Counted from the first letter of the stretch, positions 1-8,421 are shown. The stretch is DNA of 47,069 nt from an uncultured Mucilaginibacter sp. (GCA_913775265.1 CAJYJH010000090.1:1-47069), one strand, 5' to 3'. Made by a program: numbers and translations. The notes: a model not told the origin generated them from the sequence alone.

Positions 1-969
1 TTGGATGATAACGCCCGCGCCTTAATTATGGCATTAATGGCGTATCAGCGTAACAAAAGCCCCGAGGCATTCAAGTTACTACCTATCTATCTGAGCTATA
101 TTCATTACATGCAGACTGATGACGGTAACTTCCGTAACTTCCTGAGCTTTGATCGTCGATACTTAGACGAGGTTGGTTCTGAAGACTCTTTCGGTCGTAC
201 TATTTGGGCATTAGGTCATTTAATTGGTTGCGCCGCACATAATTCCTACCGCGAGTTTGCGATGGAATTATTCCACCGTTCCTTCCCTCACTTTAAAACT
301 TTGACGCATATCAGAGGTATGGCTAATACCATCATCGGTATTTCATTATATCTTAAAGCTATCCCGACTGATGAAGGGATGATTAATGAGTTAGTGAGAA
401 TGACTCAACCACTGATTGATGCCTACGAAAAAACATCATCTCCTGACTGGCATTGGTTTGAAGAGGTAATGACCTATGACAACGCTATTTTACCTTTAGC
501 GTTACTGCATTCATACGAGATTACCAGCAACGAACGGGTAAAAGAGATTGCCCTTGAATCTATGGCGTTCCTGGATAAATTGACTTTATCAAACGGCTAT
601 TTAAGCCCGATTGGTAATGATGGATGGTACTACCGTGGTGGTAGTTTCCCAACATTCGACCAGCAGGCTATCGAAACCATGGCCATGGTGTTGATGCATT
701 TCCAGGCTTATGAAACCTTGCGTCAACCTGAGTATATTGAGAAATTGTTCCTGAGCTACAAATGGTTCTTGGGTGAAAACACCCTGCGCGCACCACTGTA
801 TGACCATGAAACCAAAGGTTGCTGCGATGGCTTGATGCCAACCGGTATTAACCGTAACCAAGGTGCCGAAAGTACCTTAGCCTATATGATTTCACACTTA
901 ACTGTGTTGAAGGCATTTGAGCTGGAGTATGAGTACAACAAGGTTGGACAAAAAGTAGAGATTTGTTAA
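1..969 (+). CDS. C-terminal part of a glycan-related (alpha/alpha)-toroid protein, cut by the window edge
   Basis: The frame is open from the first base, and the TTG there is simply where the window begins, so the gene almost certainly starts upstream. The visible 322 residues are helical and rich in aromatic residues, with repeats such as GWYYRGG, FDQQAIETMAM and NQGAESTLAYMISHLTV. This pattern resembles the (alpha/alpha)-barrel folds of carbohydrate epimerases and unsaturated-glycan hydrolases. The stop codon TAA overlaps the ATG of the following GT4 gene by one base, so the two are translationally coupled and probably act on the same glycan. A GH130 gene is convergent just beyond. I cannot name the reaction. 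It may be the C-terminal domain of a longer glycosyltransferase-type protein, which the upstream sequence would show. Confidence 0.7.
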   Translation: MDDNARALIMALMAYQRNKSPEAFKLLPIYLSYIHYMQTDDGNFRNFLSFDRRYLDEVGSEDSFGRTIWALGHLIGCAAHNSYREFAMELFHRSFPHFKTLTHIRGMANTIIGISLYLKAIPTDEGMINELVRMTQPLIDAYEKTSSPDWHWFEEVMTYDNAILPLALLHSYEITSNERVKEIALESMAFLDKLTLSNGYLSPIGNDGWYYRGGSFPTFDQQAIETMAMVLMHFQAYETLRQPEYIEKLFLSYKWFLGENTLRAPLYDHETKGCCDGLMPTGINRNQGAESTLAYMISHLTVLKAFELEYEYNKVGQKVEIC

Positions 970-1976
970 TGAGGGTTGCCGTACTTTCACCCGTTGCCTG
1001 GCGCACACCGCCCAGGCACTACGGGCCGTGGGAACAGGTAGCATCAAACATAGCCGAAGGAATGGTAAACAAGGGGGCGGAAATCACCTTGTTTGCCACC
1101 GGCGACTCTATCACACAAGGTAAACTGGAAGCAGTTTGTGCTACCGGTTACGAAGAAGATCGTTCTCAGGATGCTAAAGTTTTAGAGTGTCTCCACATCA
1201 GCAACTTGATGGAGAAAGCTAACGAGTTTGACCTGATCCACAACAACTTCGACTTCTTACCGCTCACCTATTCAGGATTAATTAAAACCCCTGTAATTAC
1301 TACCATACACGGTTTTTCATCACCGCGAATCATTCCGGTTTATAAAAAGTATAACGATACTTCGCATTACGTGTCTATCAGCAATGCCGACCGCAGTCCG
1401 GAATTGAAATACCTGGATACGGTTTATAACGGCTTAAACGTTCCTGAATTTGCATTCAATGCACAAGCAGAAGACTATCTGCTATACTTTGGTCGTATCC
1501 ACCATGATAAGGGTGCTGCAGAAGCTATACAGATTGCCAAACGAACCAACCGCAAGTTATTGATTGCTGGTATTATTCAGGATGCTAACTACTATCGCGA
1601 AAAAGTAGAGCCTTTCATTGATAACGAGCAAATTGTTTACGTGGGCCACGCGGGACCTGAAAAACGCCAGGAGTTGTTAGGTAAATCAGCCGCATTGCTT
1701 CACCCTATCAATTTTAACGAACCTTTTGGTATGAGCGTAGCCGAGGCTATGCTTTGCGGAACGCCGGTAATTGCTTTTAACAAAGGCTCAATGCCTGAAC
1801 TAATCAACGACCAGGAAACAGGATTTTTAGTTAACAATGTTGACGAAGCTGCCCAAGCAGTAGCTAACCTCAGTTCGATCAGCAGGCAAAACTGCCATGA
1901 TTGGGCTAAAGCAAACTTTTCGAGCGAAAAGATGGTTGACGACTACTACCGCCTTTATCAGCAAATATTAAGTTAG
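969..1976 (+). CDS. Glycosyltransferase family 4 (GT-B fold)
   Basis: This is a 335-aa retaining GT-B glycosyltransferase that should move a sugar from a nucleotide-sugar donor to a glycan or small acceptor in the cytoplasm. The N-terminal Rossmann domain carries an HYGPWE loop and a TTIHGF strand. The C-terminal donor domain has LLYFGRIHHDKG and the diagnostic GT4 element EPFGMSVAEAMLCGTPVIAF (the E-x7-E motif), then GSMPELI. The ATG at 969 is preferred over the TTG at 963 because it overlaps the preceding stop as TAATG. The neighbours, a toroid protein and a GH130 enzyme, suggest mannoside or storage/trehalose-like glycan metabolism, but donor and acceptor cannot be read from sequence. A strong terminator follows directly. 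Confidence 0.9.
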   Translation: MRVAVLSPVAWRTPPRHYGPWEQVASNIAEGMVNKGAEITLFATGDSITQGKLEAVCATGYEEDRSQDAKVLECLHISNLMEKANEFDLIHNNFDFLPLTYSGLIKTPVITTIHGFSSPRIIPVYKKYNDTSHYVSISNADRSPELKYLDTVYNGLNVPEFAFNAQAEDYLLYFGRIHHDKGAAEAIQIAKRTNRKLLIAGIIQDANYYREKVEPFIDNEQIVYVGHAGPEKRQELLGKSAALLHPINFNEPFGMSVAEAMLCGTPVIAFNKGSMPELINDQETGFLVNNVDEAAQAVANLSSISRQNCHDWAKANFSSEKMVDDYYRLYQQILS

Positions 1977-2001
1977 CATAATTTAGATCTTTACTAAGCA
2001 T

Positions 2002-2036
2002 AAAAGGCTTGCCAAATGGCAAGCCTTTTATTTTTT
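2002..2036. terminator. Bidirectional intrinsic terminator between GT4 and GH130 genes
   Basis: A perfect 12-bp stem (AAAAGGCTTGCC pairing with GGCAAGCCTTTT) with a 4-nt loop is followed by a T-rich run on the plus strand. The left arm starts with A residues, so the same hairpin ends with T residues on the minus strand. It sits between two convergent stop codons and should serve both genes. Confidence 0.9.
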
Positions 2037-2050
2037 ATAGAAGTTAGTGT

Positions 2051-3517
2051 TTAAACGCCATCTTCTTTTAACTTATTCAGCAAAGTTTTCAAATCAACTT
2101 CGGCAAATGACGAAGAATAATCTGACAAGCCATAAGGAACAATCAATTTATCGTTATGCACTATTGAACCGCAAGAATAAATTACGTTTGGCACATACCC
2201 TTCACGTTCATCGCTGTTAGGAATTAACAGAGGCTCTTTTAAACGGCCAATCTCTACTCCCGGATCGTCCAATTTTAACAAGCTTGCACCTAATACATAC
2301 TTACGCATCGGGCCTACGCCGTGGGTAATTACTAACCAGCCATCTTCAGTTTCGATAGGTGAACCACAATTACCAATCTGGATAAACTCCCAGCTGAACT
2401 TGGGTTTTTGTAAGAGTTGCGGATTTTCCCAAATATTGATTTTATCCGAGTACATGATGTAATTGTTACAGCCATCAATACGCGACATCATAACGTACTT
2501 ACCGTTAATTTTACGCGGAAACAACGCCAGGTTTTTGTTTTGTGAACCGGCACCATACAACGGCATAATACGGAAGTTAATAAAGTCATTTGTCTGCAAC
2601 AGCTTAGGCATAATTAATGCCCCATCGTAAGCGGTATAAGTGGCATAGTAAGACCAGCTGTCATCTTCATTAATAAACTTAACAAAGCGGGCATCCTCAA
2701 TACCTTTACGCTCGTACTCAGAGATAGGGAAGATTACACGGTCAGAAATATCGGTATCCAGCGAGAATACAATTTCATAATATGAATCGGCCAACCAAAG
2801 TATTTTATCGTACTCCAGTTTAGTCAGGCCATCTTCGTGCATTTTTTGCGAATCCAGAACTAAACGGCGTAGGTTCGAATATTCAAAATGATGATCAAGC
2901 TTACTCTCCAGTTCTTTTAACACATCAATATTGATCTGCGTAGTAACTGCCTTTTCGAAAAAAAGCTTTTTGTTGTAAACCGCATTACGTACAATTTCGG
3001 CCTCATCAATATAATTACCAGCGGGCAATACAGTGATGTTGTTGTTTTTGTCGAACAATGCCCGGCGGAAGGTAATGGAAGAGATGTGCCCCTCACCTAC
3101 TGCTCTGAAACTCATAATTACCCGGCGCTCACCTTCTTCCAGGTCACTTTGATCGGGATCGTCTATAATAGATGGGTTAAAGAATGCAGCCGACTCGATT
3201 GAATACTCGTGTGTAAAATACGAGCCAATCAGCAATTTACGATATACAGTGAGCGAATCAAAGTCAATACCTAACTCATCAAACAGGTCTTTAAGTTTGG
3301 CGCAATGGCGGTTAAGCACCCGGGTAATGTTCCGGTGCCGCGAAGAGTACTCTTGTAACAATGGCGAAATGAGGCCAAATACTTTATCTTCGTCAACAGC
3401 CATGATACGCTGTATCACTTCTTTTGACCGCTCATTACCATTAAAGAAAAATCGGGCAATAACGCGCTTTGAATCAGGATTTACTTTTACAGCTTTACGC
3501 TCGATAGAAAGTCTCAT
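2051..3517 (-). CDS. GH130 family glycoside phosphorylase/hydrolase with N-terminal extension
   Basis: This 488-aa protein belongs to the five-bladed beta-propeller family GH130, whose members phosphorolyse or hydrolyse beta-mannosides. Recognisable elements are MMSRIDGCNNYIMYS, GNCGSPIETEDGWLVITHGVG and EGYVPNVIYSCGS, which correspond to the substrate and catalytic regions of the family. GH130 enzymes are usually about 330-400 residues. Here about 130 extra residues at the N-terminus form a helical domain, as seen in a Bacteroidota subgroup. No signal peptide is visible, so it is probably cytoplasmic, which suits phosphorolysis of an imported or self-made glycoside. It converges on the GT4 gene. 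Whether it is a phosphorylase or a hydrolase, and its exact linkage, cannot be decided here. Confidence 0.87.
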   Translation of the reverse strand: MRLSIERKAVKVNPDSKRVIARFFFNGNERSKEVIQRIMAVDEDKVFGLISPLLQEYSSRHRNITRVLNRHCAKLKDLFDELGIDFDSLTVYRKLLIGSYFTHEYSIESAAFFNPSIIDDPDQSDLEEGERRVIMSFRAVGEGHISSITFRRALFDKNNNITVLPAGNYIDEAEIVRNAVYNKKLFFEKAVTTQINIDVLKELESKLDHHFEYSNLRRLVLDSQKMHEDGLTKLEYDKILWLADSYYEIVFSLDTDISDRVIFPISEYERKGIEDARFVKFINEDDSWSYYATYTAYDGALIMPKLLQTNDFINFRIMPLYGAGSQNKNLALFPRKINGKYVMMSRIDGCNNYIMYSDKINIWENPQLLQKPKFSWEFIQIGNCGSPIETEDGWLVITHGVGPMRKYVLGASLLKLDDPGVEIGRLKEPLLIPNSDEREGYVPNVIYSCGSIVHNDKLIVPYGLSDYSSSFAEVDLKTLLNKLKEDGV

Positions 3518-3559
3518 ACGGGATTTAATAGTTATATTTTGTACCAGCTAAATATATCA

Positions 3560-3592
3560 GCCAACTGCATAAAAATGATGCCAACTGATAAA
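3560..3592. promoter_or_regulatory. Tandem 13-14 bp repeat upstream of the GH130 gene
   Basis: GCCAACTGCATAAA (3560-3573) and GCCAACTGATAAA (3580-3592) are direct repeats whose starts lie 20 bp apart, close to two helical turns. They lie about 45-75 bp upstream of the GH130 ATG in an otherwise AT-rich gap. This layout fits a two-site activator or repressor, but function is inferred from spacing only. Confidence 0.35.
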
Positions 3593-3722
3593 TCTGATGA
3601 TTCCTATTGTACACAAATTATGCAGGTGTATAGTTTTATATTTTTGACATTCGCAGCATATTAGCAGCTATTTTGCTATTATAAGATGGTTAATAGCGTA
3701 AACAGTTTAGTGTCATTAATTT

Positions 3723-4643
3723 TTAAATTACCTTATTGCGTTTAACCAAATATGCCCGAAGCAAATTGTTATAGCCATCGTGCAGGTTAGCATCTACCAA
3801 TTCTACCTGATATTGAGCGCATTTTAGTTCCAACTCATGGCGGTATTGCTGCAAAGCCGATTGATAGCTTTCGCGTACCCGGCTTGGATGCACTTTTACT
3901 TCTTCGCCACTTTCCATATCAATAAAATGATGCGGCCGATTATCAAACTTAAAGTCTACCTCGTGCTGACGGTCGTTCACGTTAAAAATGATGACTTCGT
4001 GTTTGTTATAACGCAGATGTTGTAAGGCAGCAAATAAGGCCTGCGTTTTCTCGGCGCTCATGCTATTCTCGAGCATATCGCTAAAAATAATGATCATCGA
4101 CCGCTGATGCACTTCCTCGGCAATGTGATGAATTACATTGCTCAAATTAGTAGGCGCATTACTTTTAGGTTGATGATAGGCGTTCTCTAGCTCGGCAAAT
4201 AAATAAAATAAATGAGTTGAGGTAGAGCGGGCAGCACTCAGCCAGTCTATCCCCTCCGAAAACAGCCCTAACCCGAATGCGTCGCGCTGCTTTTTAAACA
4301 AATACATCAGGGAAGCAATAGCATATACCGAAAACTGTAACTTACTCATCCCCTTTTGCGGATAGTTCATAGATGATGAAGTATCGAGCAATAAATAGCA
4401 GCGCAGGTTGGTTTCCTCTTCAAACTGCTTTACAAACAGTTTGTCAGTTTTGGCGAAAAGTTTCCAGTCAATGTTTTTAACCGACTCGCCATTATTGTAT
4501 AAGCGATGTTCGGCAAACTCTACCGAAAACCCGTGGAAAGGACTTTGATGTAACCCGGTAATAAAACCTTCAACCACTTGCCGGGCCAGCAACTCGAGGT
4601 TGGCCAGCTGGCGTATGTCCTGATTGGTGTTTAACTGGGCCAT
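3723..4643 (-). CDS. DUF58 domain protein (vWA-like)
   Basis: A 306-aa DUF58 protein. The family signature is clear: a basic stretch NIDWKLFAKTDKLFVKQFEEE followed by LLLDTSSSM at about residues 84-92, a MIDAS-like metal-binding motif (DxSxS) in a vWA-type fold. DUF58 proteins usually sit beside a MoxR AAA+ ATPase and BatA-type vWA proteins and are thought to help assemble envelope or metalloprotein complexes. No MoxR or Bat gene is next to this one, so it stands apart from the common operon. No signal peptide is seen. The thioredoxin gene lies upstream on the same strand but is separated by an intrinsic terminator, so this gene probably has its own promoter or relies on readthrough. Confidence 0.88.
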   Translation of the reverse strand: MAQLNTNQDIRQLANLELLARQVVEGFITGLHQSPFHGFSVEFAEHRLYNNGESVKNIDWKLFAKTDKLFVKQFEEETNLRCYLLLDTSSSMNYPQKGMSKLQFSVYAIASLMYLFKKQRDAFGLGLFSEGIDWLSAARSTSTHLFYLFAELENAYHQPKSNAPTNLSNVIHHIAEEVHQRSMIIIFSDMLENSMSAEKTQALFAALQHLRYNKHEVIIFNVNDRQHEVDFKFDNRPHHFIDMESGEEVKVHPSRVRESYQSALQQYRHELELKCAQYQVELVDANLHDGYNNLLRAYLVKRNKVI

Positions 4644-4660
4644 CGGTGCTAATGTAAATA

Positions 4661-4694
4661 AAAAAAGCGCTACCGAAACCGATAACGCTCTTTT
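4661..4694 (-). terminator. Intrinsic terminator downstream of trxA
   Basis: Read on the minus strand, AGCGTTA pairs with TAGCGCT across a loop with one mismatch, followed by a run of seven T residues. It lies just after the trxA stop and before the DUF58 start codon. Confidence 0.7.
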
Positions 4695-4714
4695 ATCACT
4701 TTTATTGGCAAGCC

Positions 4715-5035
4715 TTAGGCCAATTGTTTAACCAATTTTTCGGTTAATACTGACTTTGGCACTGCACCAATTTGTTTATCTACGATCTGACCGTCTTTGA
4801 AGAATAATAATGCAGGGATGTTACGGATACCGAACTTCATAGACACGCCCGGATTGTTATCAACGTTTACTTTTCCGACAACAGCCTGACCGTCGTATTC
4901 TTTGGCAATTTCTTCAACTACCGGACCTACCATACGACATGGGCCACACCACTCTGCCCAAAAATCAACTAATACCGGTTTATCTGATTTTAACACTAAT
5001 TCTTCAAAGTTAGCGTCAGTAATTTCTAAAGCCAT
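4715..5035 (-). CDS. trxA: Thioredoxin
   Basis: A classic 106-aa thioredoxin, full length for the family. It has the active site WAEWCGPCRM with the redox pair C30/C33, the buried aspartate in the VLVDFW strand, and the cis-proline region IRNIPALLFF. It is a general cytoplasmic disulfide reductant for enzymes such as ribonucleotide reductase, normally recycled by thioredoxin reductase. The reductase-like flavoprotein at 9276-10937 lacks the cysteines needed to do this, so the cognate reductase must be elsewhere. A Bacteroidota-type promoter lies 24-55 nt upstream of the ATG. Confidence 0.97.
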   Translation of the reverse strand: MALEITDANFEELVLKSDKPVLVDFWAEWCGPCRMVGPVVEEIAKEYDGQAVVGKVNVDNNPGVSMKFGIRNIPALLFFKDGQIVDKQIGAVPKSVLTEKLVKQLA

Positions 5036-5058
5036 GATTTTAAATGTTTATGTTTTAA

Positions 5059-5090
5059 CAAATATAGAATAATCAAATAGCTTGCCACAA
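5059..5090 (-). promoter_or_regulatory. Promoter of trxA (Bacteroidota -33/-7 type)
   Basis: On the minus strand TTG (complement of 5088-5090) is followed after 21 nt by TATATTTG (complement of 5059-5066), which matches the TAnnTTTG -7 consensus exactly. The trxA ATG lies 24 nt downstream of the -7 box. Confidence 0.65.
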
Positions 5091-5314
5091 GTTGCCCATG
5101 ACAATCTGACAAATAAATTACTGGCTTAATTTACTGTTTAACTACAAATCAATACACCACTCGCAACCTTACATAGTTTATTTGAGTTTAAAAATGGTTA
5201 CAGCGTTTCGTTTTATAGGTGTGTAGAGTTGACTTAACTCTTAATGAAAATTTAAAGAAAGCCTAATTGTATGTTTATATTCCTAATATACCTTTATGAA
5301 AATACCATAGAAAT

Positions 5315-5524
5315 ATGAATTCTACACTTGAAATAACAGACCGCGAATTTTTAATAAAGCTTGACCGCAATAAGTTTAATGTATCTTTTGTTCGCTCATT
5401 GCTTAAAATGGTCGAATTTTGTAACCCGTCAGAAGATGAAGTAGCTGTGCCAGACCGTTTCAGAGATACCGGTTATGTTGGCAGTACCGAACCCGAATAT
5501 TTCAGCAGCATCGACGAAAAATAA
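5315..5524 (+). CDS. Small orphan protein, 69 aa
   Basis: I do not recognise this protein. It reads as real coding sequence: an ATG start, a charged amphipathic helix-like stretch (EFLIKLDRNKFNVSFVRSLL), then an acidic tail ending SSIDEK with no hydrophobic segment. It is followed at once by an intrinsic terminator whose stem begins within its own stop codon. The preceding 279 bp hold no other gene. It would be a soluble cytoplasmic protein of about 8 kDa. The layout (helix, linker, acidic C-terminal tail) recalls small regulators or antitoxins, but no toxin-like partner is adjacent, so no function is assigned. Confidence 0.7.
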   Translation: MNSTLEITDREFLIKLDRNKFNVSFVRSLLKMVEFCNPSEDEVAVPDRFRDTGYVGSTEPEYFSSIDEK

Positions 5525-5566
5525 AGGCCTGAATATTTCTATTCAAGCCTTTATTTAATTTTTTTA
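5522..5566. terminator. Bidirectional intrinsic terminator
   Basis: A 14-bp stem with one mismatch (arms 5522-5535 and 5540-5553) and a 4-nt loop is followed by TTTAATTTTTTT on the plus strand. It separates the 69-aa gene from the convergent membrane protein gene and has A-rich flanks on the other side, so it can serve both. Confidence 0.85.
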
Positions 5567-5577
5567 TACTCCTCTAT

Positions 5578-6129
5578 TTAGAAGTTGCGGTAGCCGCCAC
5601 GTTGTACCTGCTGCTTATCCATTTGTGCCATCTGGCCTTTCATCATCTTAATCTGGTCGGCCAGTAATTTATTCTTATCTTCTTTAGCAGCTTCAGTTAA
5701 ATACTGCTGTGCTTCGCGCTTATTACGCTTGGCCATGGCAATACCAGCCAGGCTTAATTTGGCCAGCGCCGTGTTATGCGACATGGTCATGCCTAAAGAG
5801 ATAGCCTTTTTGAAGTATTTTTCTGATTTTAATGGTGCCTTGCGCGACTCAATCAAACCTAATAATAAGTTATAATATCCGTGCTGGCCTTTAAATAACT
5901 GCTTTTCGTAGTCAGTTATTTTTAATAACCATTTTTCGGCTTCATCAGAGTTCTCTTTACGCAGGTAAAATTGTGCAATCAGCATATTCTCATTAAAGAA
6001 ATAGCTGAGCAATATTAAACCGCCTATTAAAAACACCAGTATACCCCATCCCCAAAAACCAAAACCACACAAGGTAACGCCTGCACCCATTACTACACAG
6101 GCAATTACTAACCGAACAATATTTGACAT
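5578..6129 (-). CDS. Membrane-anchored TPR-like protein of unknown function
   Basis: A 183-aa protein with an N-terminal hydrophobic hairpin (two segments in about residues 5-45, rich in Val/Gly/Phe/Leu). A soluble helical domain follows with repeated helix pairs (IAQFYLRKENSDEAEKWLLK, KYFKKAISLGMTMSHNTALA, REAQQYLTEAAKEDKN) typical of tetratricopeptide repeats. The C-terminus is Gln/Met-rich. It should sit in the inner membrane with the repeats exposed for protein contacts. The ATG at 6129 is chosen over an upstream TTG at 6156, because the TTG overlaps a near-consensus -7 box (GATATTTG). I do not recognise a named family. Ung is divergent from it. Confidence 0.75.
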   Translation of the reverse strand: MSNIVRLVIACVVMGAGVTLCGFGFWGWGILVFLIGGLILLSYFFNENMLIAQFYLRKENSDEAEKWLLKITDYEKQLFKGQHGYYNLLLGLIESRKAPLKSEKYFKKAISLGMTMSHNTALAKLSLAGIAMAKRNKREAQQYLTEAAKEDKNKLLADQIKMMKGQMAQMDKQQVQRGGYRNF

Positions 6130-6204
6130 CGTTTGTACTTTTGTAATAAAGTGCAAATATCCGTTTATTTATACGCTTAAGCAATTAACCGAACAAAAAA
6201 TTAT

Positions 6205-6882
6205 ATGGCTGTTGAGATGGAAGCCTCCTGGCTTAAAATACTTCGTGATGAGTTTGAAAAAGACTACATGATTAAGCTCAAAGAGTTTTTAAAAGAGGAA
6301 AAAGAAGCCGGTCATAAGGTATATCCTAAAGGGAGCGACATTTTTAATGCTTTCAATCATACATCATTTGATAACCTGAAAGCAGTGATATTAGGTCAGG
6401 ACCCTTATCACGGTGCTAATCAGGCTTTCGGACTCTCATTCGCCGTACAAAAAGGCATTACCGTACCGCCATCGCTTAAAAATATTTATAAAGAATTGAA
6501 AACAGACATCCCGGGTTTTAACATACCTTACCATGGTGATTTAACTAAATGGGCCGACCAGGGGGTGTTGCTGTTAAACGCTACACTTACCGTGCAGGCA
6601 GGCAAACCAGGTTCGCATCAAAAAAAAGGCTGGGAGATTTTTACAGATACCGTGATCCGCAAAATATCTGAAGAAAAAGAGGGCGTAGTGTTTTTGCTTT
6701 GGGGCAAATTTGCACAGGCAAAATCTGAACTGATTGACGACCAAAAGCATTATATATTAAAAGCGGCTCACCCTTCGCCTTATTCTGCCGATAATGGTTT
6801 TTTTGGATGCAAGCACTTTAGTAAAACTAACGACCTGCTAAAGTCGCAGGGTAAGGAACCGATTGACTGGCAGATTGAGTAA
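6205..6882 (+). CDS. ung: Uracil-DNA glycosylase, family 1
   Basis: A 225-aa family-1 UDG of normal length that excises uracil from DNA and starts base-excision repair. The water-activating loop VILGQDPYHG holds the catalytic Asp66. The uracil-pocket Phe/Asn elements (AFGLSF, LLLNATLTV) follow, and the DNA-intercalation loop HPSPYSA carries the conserved histidine. The usual Leu of HPSPLS is Tyr here, a variation seen in some Bacteroidota. The start ATG is followed by VEMEASW. The gene is divergent from the membrane TPR-like gene and stands alone. Confidence 0.97.
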   Translation: MAVEMEASWLKILRDEFEKDYMIKLKEFLKEEKEAGHKVYPKGSDIFNAFNHTSFDNLKAVILGQDPYHGANQAFGLSFAVQKGITVPPSLKNIYKELKTDIPGFNIPYHGDLTKWADQGVLLLNATLTVQAGKPGSHQKKGWEIFTDTVIRKISEEKEGVVFLLWGKFAQAKSELIDDQKHYILKAAHPSPYSADNGFFGCKHFSKTNDLLKSQGKEPIDWQIE

Positions 6883-7011
6883 ACCTTATCAGTGTAAAAT
6901 TTAATGACAGTTGAAGCGCACATCGCAGACTCATAAATCAATTTTTTGCACACAAAAGCGTTACCGAATGGTTATTGATATGCATTTACCGATATAAAAA
7001 TATTTATAATT

Positions 7012-7551
7012 ATGGATAGCATTAACCAGCAACAACCTGAAGATAACTTAAAAAACCTGCAAGGCGACGAAGCTAAAAAGAAAATCAAAGAACTGGCCGA
7101 GAAAGCTGAAACCTGCTTTTTTTGTTCTAACATTAAAACAGGTGTACCTTTCTCTACCCGCCCAATGTCGGCACAAAAAATAGACGACGACGGTAACTTT
7201 TGGTTTTTAAGTTCGGACGATAGCCACAAAAACGAAGAGATATCTCACGATCCGTTTGTACACCTCCTGTTTCAAGGCTCAGCACATTCTGACTTTTTAA
7301 ATATTTACGGCATTGCCGAAATAAGCAAAGACAAAGAGAAGATTAAAGAACTTTGGCAACCAATATTAAAAACATGGTTTACCGAAGGTGAAGACGATCC
7401 GCGCATTACAGTAATTAAGGTAGAACCAAGCGAAGGTTACTATTGGGATAACAAACACGGTAACGCCGTTGCCTTTATTAAACAAGCCGCTGGCGCCGTT
7501 TTGGGTAAAACATTAGATGACTCGATTGAAGGCAAGTTAGATGTAGATTAA
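7012..7551 (+). CDS. Pyridoxamine 5'-phosphate oxidase-like general stress protein
   Basis: A 179-aa split-barrel flavin-binding protein of the general-stress-protein-26 type. Hallmarks are AETCFFCSNIKTGVPFSTRPM, the strand GNFWFLSSDDSHKNEEI, HLLFQGSAHSDFLNIYGIAEI, and the C-terminal YYWDNKHGN. Members bind FMN or FAD and are usually not true PNP oxidases. They are linked to oxidative and general stress, but their substrates are mostly unknown. The extra charged N-terminus and a C-terminal helix (AVAFIKQAAGAVLG) are common in the Bacteroidota form. The gene is monocistronic, with its own terminator. Confidence 0.9.
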   Translation: MDSINQQQPEDNLKNLQGDEAKKKIKELAEKAETCFFCSNIKTGVPFSTRPMSAQKIDDDGNFWFLSSDDSHKNEEISHDPFVHLLFQGSAHSDFLNIYGIAEISKDKEKIKELWQPILKTWFTEGEDDPRITVIKVEPSEGYYWDNKHGNAVAFIKQAAGAVLGKTLDDSIEGKLDVD

Positions 7552-7571
7552 ACATCGCACCAAATTTTAAT

Positions 7572-7616
7572 AAAAGCCCTGATGACGGATAAAACCGCTA
7601 TCGGGGCTTTTGTTTT
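7572..7616 (+). terminator. Intrinsic terminator after the stress-protein gene
   Basis: Arms starting AAAAGCCC and ending GGGGCTTTT form a stem of about 16 bp with minor mismatches, followed by TGTTTT on the plus strand, 20 nt past the stop codon. Confidence 0.8.
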
Positions 7617-7719
7617 AAGTGCCGGTATAATACACAGGCAATATTAAACAAGAATATGTTAAGCCATACGCTGTATTTGACAAAATTTTTGCAACATTTA
7701 TAACGTTATAACAGCATCC

Positions 7720-8421
7720 ATGAAGTATATTGTAAACAAGCATCCGACAGCTATCAGGTGGTTTCACTGGATTAACTTTCCGCTGCTGGCCATTATGATA
7801 TGGAGTGGACTGCTGATTTACTGGGCCTACGATCCATACGCCATCAAACTGTTTGGGCATACGTTTTTCAAGTTTTTCCCGGAATGGTTTTATCAAAAGT
7901 ATCACATCAAGCGCAGGCTGGCTGAGGGTATGGCCTTTCACTTTGTGTTTATGTGGCTCTTTGCGATAAATGGGCTGCTCTACGTTTTGTATACGGCAAT
8001 ATCCGGCGAGTGGCGATACCTGCTGCCCAAAAAATCATCGTGGCGCGAGGCCTGGCTGGTGCTGTTACACGACTTACATCTGCGCAAAACTGCGCCACCA
8101 CAAAATAAGTACAACGCGGCACAACGCATCGCCTATACTGCTGTTATTGTAATGGGTGCTGGTTCGTTAATAACCGGACTGGCTATTTATAAACCCGCTC
8201 AGTTATACTGGCTGGTTTGGTTATGTGGAGGTTACAAAACGGCAAGGCTCATTCATTTTACCCTGACCATTTTGTACTGCCTGTTCTTTGTAATCCATAT
8301 TGTGCAAGTGCTTTTAGCGGGCTGGCAAAACTTTATCAGCATGGTGCGTGGTTTTGAAGTAACTGATGCATCAACGGCAAAAATTATAGTGAAACGAGAC
8401 AACGAAGATGGAAACGCCTGA
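7720..8421 (+). CDS. Cytochrome b561-type membrane haem protein
   Basis: A 233-aa integral membrane protein with four hydrophobic segments and the His pattern of bacterial cytochrome b561 / hydrogenase-type cytochrome b: H16 in helix 1 (WFHWINF), H74 in helix 2 (MAFHFVF), and H179 and H193 in the last helix (RLIHFTLTI, FFVIHIVQV). These can ligate two b haems that carry quinol electrons across the inner membrane. The next gene starts inside its 3' end (14-nt overlap) and encodes an exported molybdopterin oxidoreductase. This protein is therefore most likely the electron donor/acceptor and anchor for that enzyme, similar in logic to MsrQ for MsrP, although MsrQ belongs to a different haem family. 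Confidence 0.88.
   Translation: MKYIVNKHPTAIRWFHWINFPLLAIMIWSGLLIYWAYDPYAIKLFGHTFFKFFPEWFYQKYHIKRRLAEGMAFHFVFMWLFAINGLLYVLYTAISGEWRYLLPKKSSWREAWLVLLHDLHLRKTAPPQNKYNAAQRIAYTAVIVMGAGSLITGLAIYKPAQLYWLVWLCGGYKTARLIHFTLTILYCLFFVIHIVQVLLAGWQNFISMVRGFEVTDASTAKIIVKRDNEDGNA

Noticed and set aside
3639..3646. Exact plus-strand TAnnTTTG box in the gap between DUF58 and GH130
   Set aside because: No plus-strand gene follows, and no -33 element is at the usual distance; probably chance in AT-rich sequence.
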